From Trichomonas tenax (lineage: Eukaryota; Parabasalia; Trichomonadida; Trichomonadidae): a stretch of DNA of 64,000 nucleotides. A program made the translations under genes and the position numbers. The stretch covers positions 62,001 through 126,000 of the forward strand of contig JALKBU010004900.1 of NCBI GenBank assembly GCA_023091735.1, given 5' to 3'. Shown piece after piece: positions 47,501 through 58,100 of the stretch (within the stretch, counting starts at the first letter, position 1; each line of letters begins with the position of its first letter). The notes below the pieces were generated by a model. It had not been told where the DNA came from and did no database searches. It saw nothing but the letters and a program-made list of their open reading frames with translations.

Positions 47501-50500
47501 AAATCTTCTTTTTCTGTTGATTTTTGTTGCTTTAAACCATACAGTTTGTTGAAGTAGTCATTTATATATGGCTGCCTTCTGAATAATATATAGAACATAC
47601 ATATATTTAACAATGTAGAAATTTGCTCATCAGCAAAGAAACGCGGAAGTAATCTGATTTTCTGGGCAGCAATAGTTAAAAATTGCCTAATATAGCAATT
47701 ATCTGGTGCAACAATCATTACTGTTAAGAATGCACACTCCCAGTCTTTGTTTGTACAGTTGAGAACAAATTCGAATATCTTTTGGGAATCTTCTAAATCT
47801 GGCATGCTTGTAGCAGCTACGATAGGCCAAAATGACCAGGCTTTTGAGTAAGCATACATTGAGTTTGGCTCAAGATAAGAAAGGAAGTGATTTGCGAGAT
47901 CTGTATTAAAATATATTAGCGCAAAACAAACTTGTATGAAATCTGGTTGGAGCTCTTTGAGATTATATATCTGATCAAGGAATGAAGATGAATACTTAAG
48001 TTTTGCATAATGATAATTAAATGATTCGATATGGTAAACAAAGAGAGTTGTTTTGAATATATGACTAGCTTGGAGAACAGAGAGCAACTTGAATATTGCT
48101 AATGTAATCTCTTCATTGCCTTTTGCAAATAGGATTGTTACTTTTGAAAGTGATTTAAATCGATCAGAAACTTTGAATAAAATTTGCTTAGTTGACATTG
48201 CGAGGTCTTGCAACAGTTCAATCATGTTAATTATAATTGCATTATCATTTGCCGTAACTATGGTGTTGATAAGAGCATCAAAGTCTTTTTCATCAAAATC
48301 AATTTCTGCCACAGCCACTAATGTTTTTACTGCCTGATCTTGAATGGATGCAAGTGCTTCAACTTGATCAGATGTTGCTTTCCATATTGTTCCAAGGAAA
48401 ACACCAAGGAAATGCGTAAATGAGATCGGAATATTGATAATAGCAAACAAGTCGCTGAACCAATGATGAGTAACCATTAACGATAGTTTTGTGTCAGCAT
48501 ATATCCAAATCAATGGATTGACCAAGATGTTTTTCAAAAGATCTTGCTTGAAAGACATATCTTTTGCAAGTGTAAAGATATCATAAAATGAAAGATACAT
48601 ATTATAATCTATCTTGCTTGGATCAAGTTGTCGCATTAAATAAGAAACAAGCTGCCAACCATGTTCATCACTAAATAGTTCTTCTGATTCGGGGGAAACG
48701 AAAAACAATGTTCTGAATACACTAATAACATAAAGAATATCATCAACATTGTTTCTGGCTCGCTGAAATAGTGGAATCAGAACTTGAGCGGTGAAATAAC
48801 GAATAAATACATCGGCAAAATTAAGATATCCTGGTAAATTATTCATCGTGATTTTAACAGTTGGATCACCTATCTTTTGAAGACAAAGATGGTCTTCTGA
48901 AACTTCTGGACTGACGTTAAGTATTGAATTCTTTGGCGTGAATGATCTCGGTCCATAATTAATAATGTCAACAATTTCAGAATTTGAGATTTCATCATAG
49001 CTGATCATTATTGGACCTAAATAGAATGGAGATATAATTTCGTTTGATTTAAAGCCGATTATCATCTCATCGTTATATCTCACATCAATAAGAACATCAA
49101 AAGAAACAGTTTGAACTCCTGTAGATATCTGAACTCTGTCAGGATAAAATGAAAAAACAATTAAATTCCATTCGTTTGGTCTAACATTGAATTCGTGGGT
49201 CTGAATTAATGACCCACCATCCTTTAATGTCTTGATTTCAACAACTTGCTTATCAATATAGATCTCTAAGTAATCATTGTAGAGTTCCGACCTTAGAATT
49301 GATGTTTTCTCTGAATTGATAGTGAACAGATACCATATCATTACATTCAAAGGACCATCACCAGTATTGTATTTTGTAATGGCAAGAAGATTATTATCAT
49401 TGAGATATGGAAGAGAGGCAACTGGATACTTGACTTTGTATATTAAGCAATCAACAAGAATACGCATACAAGTACGAAGATGTTTCTGGCTCATCAGAGA
49501 GATTATTCGATAAACAACTCTCATGTTTGATGCAACCTTTGCAATATCAATGAAGAAGCTCTCCAAATACTGAGGTGGTTCTTCATCCATTTCTTCAAAC
49601 TCCTCAAGTATCTTTATATCAATTTGACCTAAATGACACATAAGCCTATTTATTGGTGATATTTCGAATGATTTTTGGAGGAATTTAATGGCTTTTGTGC
49701 CAAACAAGGCATAAAAGTTATACAAGTATTTTGGCTGTGAAATTTGCATGAAAGATTTGTGTCGCAGATGTCCTATTATCAAGTCACAGTGTGCTTCAAA
49801 TATTTCATCAACACGAGTTCCATTCAAAAGCTTCTGCAGATAGTTCAATAACACAGCTCTTTCGGAGACACTTAAACAGCTTACACTTGAGATGGCTGTT
49901 AAGAACCTCAGCGCTGCAACCGCAAAATCGATTTCAATATCAATGTTATAGTTAGTAGCGAAAAGTGGACAAATTTTATCCTGAATTGCGATAAATTGTG
50001 TTGGCGATTCAGTGCGCCCTTCAGCAATGTCTACAATGGAATCAAGTACATCGGTGATCATTTTGATATAGGATTCAGGTTTGCTATCAATACCAAAGTC
50101 AAAAAGACTTGCAGAAAGAGTGGCAAAGTTTTTGAGAGATTCATGTGACACATTGACCCATGCTGGAAGAGTTGCTCTTTGTATTCCTTTACGAATATTT
50201 TGATCAAAGAATAAAGAAAATATGAAAGAAATAAAGTAATCCTGTTCAAGAAGTGTGATTGAAAAATCAAGATTTCGCCAAAATATATTCAGAATAAGTT
50301 GATATAGAGTTCTGATTGCTACAACCAATTCTTTGCTGGTTTTCTTAGAATCAAACTCATTTACATATGATGGATAGACATTGATTATAAAGTCAATAAT
50401 TCCATGAAATAGCGAGAGCTTGACTTCATTATGCTCAATTATGTTAATAATAAACAAGCATAGTTCTGCAGTCATCAATGGATAAAGCTTGAATTTGTCC

Positions 50501-52062
50501 ATAAATGATAAGAAATCGAAGTTACTCCATTTAAGGAGGAGGGAGAAATACATAAATCTTAGTTGTATTAGACGTTCGAAGTTTTTTGGTGCATCGAAAA
50601 TCGTAAATTTTGGCGAGAAAACATGTTCTAGGAATAAAGGAGTAAGTTTCTCGAAAGAAGTAATTTCAGATTGAAGCGATAAAAACAAAACCAATGAGTA
50701 TGCGACATCAAGATCAAAATATGACTTTAAAACTTTTGTGAAGGATCGGAAAATTGAAGTTTTGGCTTTTGGATAATTTCTAGATAATTTAACGACACAG
50801 GACATATGGCTTCCTATAGTTTTGGCAGCAGAATCATATTTGTTCAACTTTTCAATATCAAATTGTGGATTTGGAATTTGATCATCTAATTTAGAATCGT
50901 ATGGACTTGATTCGTAAAACTTATGCAAAATCATTGAATTTAAGCCATCATGAAGTTTAAATCCATCTTTGAAAGACGAAAAGTCAATTTTCAAACAATG
51001 AAAAACAGATAAATCTTCTTCATTTGAGACATCGAAACAAGGAACAATTCTATCGGCAGGGATATCATTAAAATTCGAAAATGATAAAGAATTGATTATA
51101 TTATAATTTCCTTCGACAGAGTTATGAATAATGTAATCATCTTGAGACTCATGCATCTTTTCGCAGTCCAATATTACTAATGGAGTATATCTAAGCTTAT
51201 CATCTAAAACAGGGAAAACTCTATGTAAGTATTTTAAATGTTTTTGATGAAGAAAGTTAGCAACAATGTATCCAATTTTTGAAAAGTATAGTTCTGATAT
51301 ACCCCATGGAACTTTTGTTATAAAGTTGTTCATCAAAGTCATGGAATTTATATTTAAAGAACATAATCCGTAATATACACGATCAAACAAAGATATAGCT
51401 TGATTATCTGATATTGAGTACTGTGAATAGCATTCTAACTCTGATAAAAACATGAATAAAGCTTCTGTTGAAGAATCGATTGATCCTCTCGAACCAAAAA
51501 TGAACATTAAGTATATAATAGAGGATATTATTGTTTTTGGCACTGTTTGAGTAGCATTTAAAATCTTACGTAAAATGTCTAAGATTTTTAAAACATCAAA
51601 TCGACGAATGTCTTGTGAAATAACAAATAAGATATATGATATCATGTTAATTGCTATTATGTGGTACGATTGCTTTTTTACTAATGCTAGGCAATTCAAA
51701 ATCAAATAAAGATCTTGAATATCAATGCTATTGTTGTAACTTACACAAAAGCTTAATGCACTATGCAAAATATAATAACATTCAATATCGTTATGTTCTT
51801 TGAACTGAAGAATTCGATTAAGACATGAATAATTAAAAATCAGTTCGATATTTAGTGGTTTCAATATCTTTTCAAGAGTTTCGGTACTTGATAGCAAGTT
51901 ATAGATTGCGTATAGTTGCGGTTCTGTAAACTCGATTTTATTTGAATATGATAATAAGTCGAAATGAACCTCATCGAGATCAATGTTATCAGGGGGACGC
52001 AGTTTTATCGTCTGTAATACAGGATGATTCTCGTATGAATAAGTATTGCGAATATTCTCCAT
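44593..52062 (-). CDS. BEACH-WD40 protein (LYST/LRBA/neurobeachin-like)
   Basis: 2489 residues. The N-terminal 880 are helical armadillo-like repeats. A concanavalin/LamG-like module lies at about 890-1010 ('PLNVMIWYLFTINSEKTSIL'). An acidic serine-rich linker near 1790 precedes a PH-like domain at about 1800-1890 ('HEAVFNITKSAIVIDY'). The BEACH domain spans about 1915-2125: 'WVNRQISNFEYLMSLNHLSGR', 'EPFTTRFF', 'LTPEFFFD', 'LPPWAKTPLDFVYIHRKALE', 'WIDLVWGVNSRG'. WD40 repeats finish the chain. BEACH proteins act in lysosome size control, autophagy and secretion. Many trichomonad copies exist; which human member is closest cannot be settled here. The ATG is the first in frame. Confidence 0.95.
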   Translation of the reverse strand: MENIRNTYSYENHPVLQTIKLRPPDNIDLDEVHFDLLSYSNKIEFTEPQLYAIYNLLSSTETLEKILKPLNIELIFNYSCLNRILQFKEHNDIECYYILHSALSFCVSYNNSIDIQDLYLILNCLALVKKQSYHIIAINMISYILFVISQDIRRFDVLKILDILRKILNATQTVPKTIISSIIYLMFIFGSRGSIDSSTEALFMFLSELECYSQYSISDNQAISLFDRVYYGLCSLNINSMTLMNNFITKVPWGISELYFSKIGYIVANFLHQKHLKYLHRVFPVLDDKLRYTPLVILDCEKMHESQDDYIIHNSVEGNYNIINSLSFSNFNDIPADRIVPCFDVSNEEDLSVFHCLKIDFSSFKDGFKLHDGLNSMILHKFYESSPYDSKLDDQIPNPQFDIEKLNKYDSAAKTIGSHMSCVVKLSRNYPKAKTSIFRSFTKVLKSYFDLDVAYSLVLFLSLQSEITSFEKLTPLFLEHVFSPKFTIFDAPKNFERLIQLRFMYFSLLLKWSNFDFLSFMDKFKLYPLMTAELCLFIINIIEHNEVKLSLFHGIIDFIINVYPSYVNEFDSKKTSKELVVAIRTLYQLILNIFWRNLDFSITLLEQDYFISFIFSLFFDQNIRKGIQRATLPAWVNVSHESLKNFATLSASLFDFGIDSKPESYIKMITDVLDSIVDIAEGRTESPTQFIAIQDKICPLFATNYNIDIEIDFAVAALRFLTAISSVSCLSVSERAVLLNYLQKLLNGTRVDEIFEAHCDLIIGHLRHKSFMQISQPKYLYNFYALFGTKAIKFLQKSFEISPINRLMCHLGQIDIKILEEFEEMDEEPPQYLESFFIDIAKVASNMRVVYRIISLMSQKHLRTCMRILVDCLIYKVKYPVASLPYLNDNNLLAITKYNTGDGPLNVMIWYLFTINSEKTSILRSELYNDYLEIYIDKQVVEIKTLKDGGSLIQTHEFNVRPNEWNLIVFSFYPDRVQISTGVQTVSFDVLIDVRYNDEMIIGFKSNEIISPFYLGPIMISYDEISNSEIVDIINYGPRSFTPKNSILNVSPEVSEDHLCLQKIGDPTVKITMNNLPGYLNFADVFIRYFTAQVLIPLFQRARNNVDDILYVISVFRTLFFVSPESEELFSDEHGWQLVSYLMRQLDPSKIDYNMYLSFYDIFTLAKDMSFKQDLLKNILVNPLIWIYADTKLSLMVTHHWFSDLFAIINIPISFTHFLGVFLGTIWKATSDQVEALASIQDQAVKTLVAVAEIDFDEKDFDALINTIVTANDNAIIINMIELLQDLAMSTKQILFKVSDRFKSLSKVTILFAKGNEEITLAIFKLLSVLQASHIFKTTLFVYHIESFNYHYAKLKYSSSFLDQIYNLKELQPDFIQVCFALIYFNTDLANHFLSYLEPNSMYAYSKAWSFWPIVAATSMPDLEDSQKIFEFVLNCTNKDWECAFLTVMIVAPDNCYIRQFLTIAAQKIRLLPRFFADEQISTLLNICMFYILFRRQPYINDYFNKLYGLKQQKSTEKEDFIAKLEQAKTPREYTYGINFHPEDGTWVDVDLAITCVEIIICIPLQEYNDLGALYAAFALSSRGPEIMKIITIFLAQHKPSSAFMQLLASHMKRAGSTIPFSQRTAQQLDAIPNLIEQLSPKVMYYTCEMTKLSNSILKQRKTCMENKMNADNYKLPFSTFILENVFKAVDTLKRQTAFQWRRFWMRMTSPCAPWEKEKKNDQPAIFKRDSTICSYYCPMKARVIDESEEVHTNYFSRTHSSFEFDKMDDESEDDFSPSSSFSLFFSDSDDESSSSEDDVFVSKVLFSDQCSIIKIDRKHEAVFNITKSAIVIDYMNEEQRVIPATNISDVLCRYFYGYSNGLEIFNYDGESILIKLHTKSAKEALKTMSHRWEGSHARIQSSTNKEMFKNTKLTEKWVNRQISNFEYLMSLNHLSGRSFHCESSYPIMPWIFKDYSCQTIEAESYRDMSYPMAAQTESNRKILKQKETAYKSSMMEPYYIAFYNMREEPFTTRFFNMKYKTDPKMLFNSIADSAKISHQAINNFIELTPEFFFDYKIFTNASNLETSNDNTAQNIDDVKLPPWAKTPLDFVYIHRKALEKIPHLEKWIDLVWGVNSRGQEGEKFFSKFDNDLYIDSPPLNEKRLQYKKEDKMHKLGQNPPKMFDSSHPAKHEEGKVASNELISFVTNIDNVLLAFVDSKKQVIIILTESGIIYSSDFHGEVDEIMKFDISIIQSRKGKFGVMNQNNVIIMSTRLGSLLAVDINKKTTKSISAHFSGVNCISSSSRVIASGGDDTRVYAMSSESLQPLFSVATYDDEVTCCHVSQNFHTIITCTHCGNIFSIDSRRREITWKQSLCDGSFPRNVIVTNAWGFIVIHYTKMVECNEKEYIAVMTIDGTVIQDFEVDFHVTSIERISSKDGFDYVILANDKGKLYSFEAYYGSSKLAPFASCGGHVTCLNISEDSDYIYTITNSGRVQIIPSEFAIRNSQI

Positions 52063-52359
52063 ATAAAAGATATCCGCAGTTCCAGAAAATTTTTTGATGT
52101 TATTTTTAGACCCTCGTTAAAAAAATATCAATTACCATATCAAATCGGATCAATTTGTCGCTTAATAAATCTTCAATGGATATAATTGTTTTTTCTGAAT
52201 TGTTTTTGATCCTCATTGTATAGACACATCCATTCCCTTGCTGAAGTGCAACATGGCCAAGGTATGAGGATGACAATTTCTTAATATGTCACAAAAATTT
52301 GAAAAATATCTTTAGTTATGATTTCGAAAATACATGTTTACAATAATTCAACAAAATAT
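52063..52359. other. Intergenic between the BEACH and ankyrin genes
   Basis: On the minus sense strand ACATCAAAAAATTTTCTGG lies about 25 to 45 bases before the BEACH start, similar to the GTCAAAAATTTTTT site of the BTB gene. Nothing else recognised. Confidence 0.4.
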
Positions 52360-54288
52360 TTATATAAGTAAACAACATGCAGACTTTCCTTGCTCATTTG
52401 GATTCTTTCTTGTGCTGAGCTCCTTTTCTTTACTGAGGATTGATGTGGGATCTGGATCTGGAGGAATGATGACTTCCTCTATAGGAACTGCTTCTAAGCT
52501 TGCGATGGCATCATACAAGTTATTTTTCATGTCAATATCTTCTGCGATCTTGATTGCATCAACTTCATTGCAAACTGGAACGCGCTTTCCAACAAGCAGC
52601 GTTAATATTATTTGTGCCTTCTCCTTTTCATGAATATTAATATGTAAGTAAGAGCATGGATCGGAGAAACCAAATTCAAGCAAAAATCTAACTGTGTCAA
52701 CTTTGCTCCATCTGACCGCAAGTGATAATGCAGAGTGAAGGCCATCAGGAGTTCTCACTGTTCCTTGCCAGCTAGCACCTTTGAGCAGTAGTGCTTTGAC
52801 AGTTGCAATATCAGTGTATTCAATTGCATAGAACAAAGGTTTGACATCAACAATTTCATCATTAATTTCATTGCTTGCGGATATATTGATATTGGCTCCA
52901 TTCTTGACCAAATGAGCGGCAGCTCGACTGTATTCTCCCTTTAATGCTAATGTTAAAGGATATTCATATAAATCTTGTGATTGAGGAATTTGCGAGTTGA
53001 CATCTAGGCCATTTTGTAGCAAAACATTGACCAATTTAATAACTTCTGATTCAACAGCCTCTTTAACTGTCTTTGTTGTGCCATCCAATAATAATGACAA
53101 TCTGGTGTTTTGCTCCATTCTATAGGAAAGCTTTTGGAAGAAAACATCATTGAATAGAGATACATTTAATGATGTCTTGCATTTAGAAAGAACATATTCT
53201 AATATTCCAGAGTGATATGATCTGCAAGCTAATGGTATGTAATAATCCGGAAGTGTTTCCTGAGTTTCAGTAAGTTCTTCAAAGATGTCAAAGTTGCCAT
53301 CGAGACAGCTGAATTTAATTAAGGACTCCTTATTAAAGCCAGTGTTGACCAATATCTTGAAAACATCAACGCTATTGAATTTTGGAGATACTTTTGTGTC
53401 AATCTTAGCGAAATTCGAGAAAACATATGAAATCATCTCTTCATCATTTGTATATGCTGCTGCTTGGATTGCCGAAATCTTTCCTTTGTATGTATCGCAC
53501 TCTTGGGTGATATCAGCATACTTTTCTGCAACGAAGAACTTAGTGTATTCCTGATTATTTGCCAATATACATTGAATCAGACAGTAGCTTGGATTTCTAA
53601 TTTCACATCCTGCTTGCAGCGCATACTCAACGAAATCTTTGTCGGCAAAATAATATAATAAATCGTCGATGTAAATTTCTCCAGATTTGTTTGCTAATCT
53701 GTAAAATATAGCTCGGATATTGAAAGTTTTGATGTATTTATCAATATCTTCTGTAGCATTTTGTCCTGATTGTTGCAAAATCCAATCAGCAACATCGTTT
53801 CTTTGTGATTCTAATGCATAAAAGAGATTCTTGTCATCATTCTTGTATACAGTCCTGATGATTTCTATGTTGCCACCATAAATCGCCTCTCTTAATGTGC
53901 TTTTATCGGGTTTGCAATTATTCTCAATTAAAAACTTAAAACATTTAATTGCACCGTTTCGAGCTGCTCTATTTAAAAAGTCTTGCTTAGCTCCACGTTT
54001 CTTAAGTTCCTTTAAATCATCATTGGCCAGAAAATCAGTTGAGGGGCTTTTCACGCGGTAGTGAAGGACAATATTCCTCACTTGCTCGAAAATAGGTTCC
54101 TTTCGGTACCTGTAAACAGATTTAATGTAGTCAATGATGAAAGGTCTTCTTGCTGGGTTATTTTTATAATAATATCTGAATCTATCAAGAACTTGGTCAA
54201 CATTCTGGTTTGGAGTCGTGAGAGTGTCCATGATATTGACGAAGTCAAGAATAAACTTAGGCATTTTCACTGAAGAAACTTGTTTCAT
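52360..54288 (-). CDS. Ankyrin-repeat protein with CaaX-like C-terminus
   Basis: 642 residues from MKQVSSVKMPKF; the frame upstream starts at a TTG, and the Met nine codons in is an alternative. After a helical N-terminal domain of about 100 residues come ankyrin repeats from about 105 to 600 ('AARNGAIKCFKFLIENNCKP', 'ALAVRWSKVDTVRFLLEFGF'-type units, the last clear near 'LHSALSLAVRW'). The protein ends GKSACCLLI. CLLI fits a CaaX prenylation box, with a further cysteine before it that could be palmitoylated. Membrane attachment by lipid is therefore likely, which is unusual for an ankyrin protein. The BEACH gene follows downstream on the same strand. Confidence 0.85.
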   Translation of the reverse strand: MKQVSSVKMPKFILDFVNIMDTLTTPNQNVDQVLDRFRYYYKNNPARRPFIIDYIKSVYRYRKEPIFEQVRNIVLHYRVKSPSTDFLANDDLKELKKRGAKQDFLNRAARNGAIKCFKFLIENNCKPDKSTLREAIYGGNIEIIRTVYKNDDKNLFYALESQRNDVADWILQQSGQNATEDIDKYIKTFNIRAIFYRLANKSGEIYIDDLLYYFADKDFVEYALQAGCEIRNPSYCLIQCILANNQEYTKFFVAEKYADITQECDTYKGKISAIQAAAYTNDEEMISYVFSNFAKIDTKVSPKFNSVDVFKILVNTGFNKESLIKFSCLDGNFDIFEELTETQETLPDYYIPLACRSYHSGILEYVLSKCKTSLNVSLFNDVFFQKLSYRMEQNTRLSLLLDGTTKTVKEAVESEVIKLVNVLLQNGLDVNSQIPQSQDLYEYPLTLALKGEYSRAAAHLVKNGANINISASNEINDEIVDVKPLFYAIEYTDIATVKALLLKGASWQGTVRTPDGLHSALSLAVRWSKVDTVRFLLEFGFSDPCSYLHINIHEKEKAQIILTLLVGKRVPVCNEVDAIKIAEDIDMKNNLYDAIASLEAVPIEEVIIPPDPDPTSILSKEKELSTRKNPNEQGKSACCLLI

Positions 54289-55140
54289 TTTTAATAAAAT
54301 TTTATGTTTTTGAAGCAAAAAGTGTACGTTTTTTATTCATTATTTTTTCTGAGTCTATCGTGACTTCATGATACACATCATACAAGGATGATTTTTATAA
54401 AAATATTTTGAAAGAAAAGAAAAAATCAAAAATCAAGGCCAGAAAGGTTCGCAATCAACTAACAATGAAACGCGCTATTAAATTACAGCTTAGTTAGTCA
54501 TCACTAACTGACTTTATTTTTGGAAAAAATATTTTACTGGTTTGTATATGCTATCACTTTGCACATCAATTAGCATTATCGAAGTTAGTAAATGTACAAA
54601 ACAATGAGTTTATAATCTCAATTTTTATGAATAAGATATTTAAATTTAGCAAATGCTTTTTCTTGTAACTTCACAACAGATGTTCCATAGGACAAGGATA
54701 ATATGGGATAAGCTTTTATCGAAATCAAGTAATATTTAATATAAATAGACCTCAATATGGTTTTAAATTTAATGTTTCTTTTGGGCTCCAAAAGAGCAAC
54801 TATTGAATCGGTGATCAAATGATAGTATTTTAAATCTTGTGCGGAATTGAATAATTATTGCGCGCTGTAAAAAGATGTATCGATTGCTTAAAGGTACGGA
54901 CAGTAATTGTATTTCTCACCACGCTTGATATTTTAAAAAAAACACGTCAAGCTCATAGAATTTCCCAAAACTCTATTTTCAGAGTTGTAATGCTTCTCTA
55001 TATCAATAATATCATGCGCAATCGAGGGTAAATGATATTGATGATTGTAAGATCAACAGAGGCAATCGATTGCCTTGCCTTCAAAATGATATTGCCTTAA
55101 TTAGGGGTATGCAAATATAAAGTGGGTCTAAATCAGATTA
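54289..55140. other. Intergenic before the HYDIN gene
   Basis: About 850 bases between divergent genes. A short frame at 54618-54818 begins at a TTG and is not supported. No TCACTTTT-type Inr or TTACATG element lies near the HYDIN start. Nothing else recognised. Confidence 0.45.
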
Positions 55141-58100
55141 ATGGTTGAATGCCCTTTGGACATTGATTTCAAAGAGGTTTTCTTTCCACCAATTTACAGT
55201 TCCACTTCCTCAAAGTTTGTAATAAATATTAAGAACAAGAGCGATCTATTTGTGAATTTTGAATGGCGGAATTTTTCTAATACAGAAGATGAAATACGAG
55301 CTATACTACATTATGATATCGATGATCCTCAAAGTCGTATTGCTTACATGAAATCGTTACTATTTCGATCAGAAAACTTCTCAATCGAGCCATCATGTGG
55401 AGAATTATGGCCAGGACGAAACCAACTCATTGTTGTGATGTTTCATCCCAAGTACTATGGAAAAATTACACAATATGCATATCTCACCAATGCAAAAGAT
55501 AATACAAGAATCTCGTTACTAATTTCTGGCGAATGTAAAGCTCCATCTGCAAAATTTTCTGTACAAAATATTAATGCAGGCCATATTTTACTCGATAGTT
55601 TTCTTGAGTACCAAGTTTTTTTACACAATACTGGCGAATCTATTGTGGATTTCGAGTTTTTAGAAAATGATAATTTTCTTCAAATACTACCATCACCAAA
55701 ATCAGGTTCAATAGCTGCTGGAGATGCAGTTCCCATAATATTCAAACTGATCGCAAATTCTATTGGCAAATTCACATGCGATATACAATGCGCAATAAAA
55801 GGCGCTGAAGAGAAGGACTATCCTCTTTTAAACATATATGGAAGAGTGTTAGGACCATCTTTTGATATTAAAACGAAGAAGATTGATTTCGAAGATGTTA
55901 GCTGCGGGTTTATTTATTCAAAAACAATTGACATAGAAAATACGTCAGATATCCCCTTAGATTATTTTGTCAAGTGTGATTCGGATTATACGATTAATAA
56001 TAGAGAAATACAGATGACACCAAGTAATGGAACAGTTCCTCCAAGACAAACTGAGACAATTAAAATCGATTTTATTCCGACAGGACTACATCAATATCGA
56101 GGAAATATAGTTATATTATCAAAAGCACAAGAAGTGCTTCATTCAATTCCATTCACAGGATTGCCACGATCTCCCAATTGTATGCTTGAAACGCCAGTGA
56201 TTAATTTGGGAGATATTTTCATTAATTTTCCATATGATATTATTGTAGTTTTAAAAAATACATCAAAAATACCAGGAAAATTCGATGTCCTCGAAAACAC
56301 TGAAGTTCCTTATGGCTACACAATCAAGGGTAGTCAACCATTTGGTATTATACAAGCTTTCTCAAAGATCGAAATTCCATTTCAACTGGTGGCAACACAG
56401 TTAGGTCAAATGCAATTTAGCAAATTAATTCGAATATATGGCAGTGATCATCCTCCTCTGGAATTTGTTTGCAACTTTAAATGCATAGGTCCAACGTATA
56501 AAATATCTTCGAGTACAATTGATTTTGGGAAAATTCCAATACTGAAAAATGCATACAAAACCTTCACTCTAGAAAACACAGCATTGATTCCTCTTGATTA
56601 TAAGTTCGAATTGGAGAAGAATTCAGATATATTTAAATTGGATAAATTACAAGGAACTATTTTACCAAAACAAATCGAAACAATTCAAATAACAGCATTA
56701 TTAGACGATTCAATTAAGTTTGAAACCAATATTAATGTTACTTTAACGATGAATGCTCCATTTCAAATTAAAATAATGGCTGGAGGTGTTGGTATTCCAA
56801 TCATTCCAAGTATCAAATTAGAATCAATTGAAATCCAAAATGCTTTTGCTGGTCAAAAAATTTCATTCCCGTTCAAATTGGAAAATAAAGGAAGGCTTAC
56901 TAGATCTTTGCGCTGGTCAATACCAAAATTTGATAAGATGGAAGAAATATCGTATTCCTTATGGCCAGAAGATGTTGAGATTCCTCCTTACTCGTCAGTC
57001 GACTTTGAATTGAATCTGGACAGCAAAAATCCAAATCAGTTTGAATTTCCTGCAGTGTGCCAAATGCAGCAAGGCAAAAGACGAATCGAGTTATTCAAGC
57101 CCAAGTTCAAAGTTGAGTTTGAAAAAGTTTTGATTGATATTAATCAGAAAATTATGAACTTCAAATATTCTTATGATTATACAAAAGAATCATCAAACGA
57201 TGATTTGAAACCATCATCTTCGTTATTATCAAAAATATCAAAAAAGAACTCAATCAAGAATACATCAAAATTACCTTTAACGATGAAGATAGCAGCAAAT
57301 CATCCATTCTTTCCATCTTGCGAAGTTTTTAATTTAGAACCAAATCAAATTGCAGATTTTGATGTTATATTTGATTCCTCTTTCAAAGATAATTTTATCT
57401 CTGAGAAAATAGAAAAACAATTGAAAATCACTTTTGATGGAAACCCACAGAAGTATTTTATCAAATTAAATGCAATGATGAGTTTTCCAAATGTTACTTT
57501 GGGCCAAGAAAGTATTGACTTTGACTCGATTGTTTTAGGAAGCGAAAAAATTCACAATTTGATAATAAGAAATCAAAGTGAAATTACAGCTGAATACGAA
57601 TGGAGGATTAGCGGCGACAATAAGTTTTCATTTGATGTATATCCAATTAGATCAATTGTTCAACCAGGCGAACAAGAAGTTTGTCATTTTACGTTTTATG
57701 GCACTGGCGAGCACTCACAAAATTACGCAGCTCAAGCAATTTGTCATGTTTCAGGAGGCCCCGACTATCTTGTCAACCTATCAGGATCAACTGCTAAAGT
57801 CCAGTATACAATTGATTCATTTCATATAGATTATGGAATATGCAAGTACACGGATTTCCTAACTTCATATATTACAGTCTCAAACAATGGAGATATTGAC
57901 ATTTCATTTGAAGCAATGGTTCCTGCTAAGATAGGATTTAATAAATTGGTTGTTGAGCCATCAAAATTCACAATAAAGCCCAATGACAAATTTAGAATTA
58001 AAGTCATTGCTTGGCCCGGTATACCAAAGAAATACAATGAGTTTTTCTTTATAAAGACACCAGATTTGAAAGATGTTAAAATTGAAATCGCTGCTGATTG

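Noticed and set aside
54618..54818. 66-residue minus-strand frame upstream of the HYDIN gene
   Set aside because: Starts at TTG and reads as AT-rich low-complexity translation.
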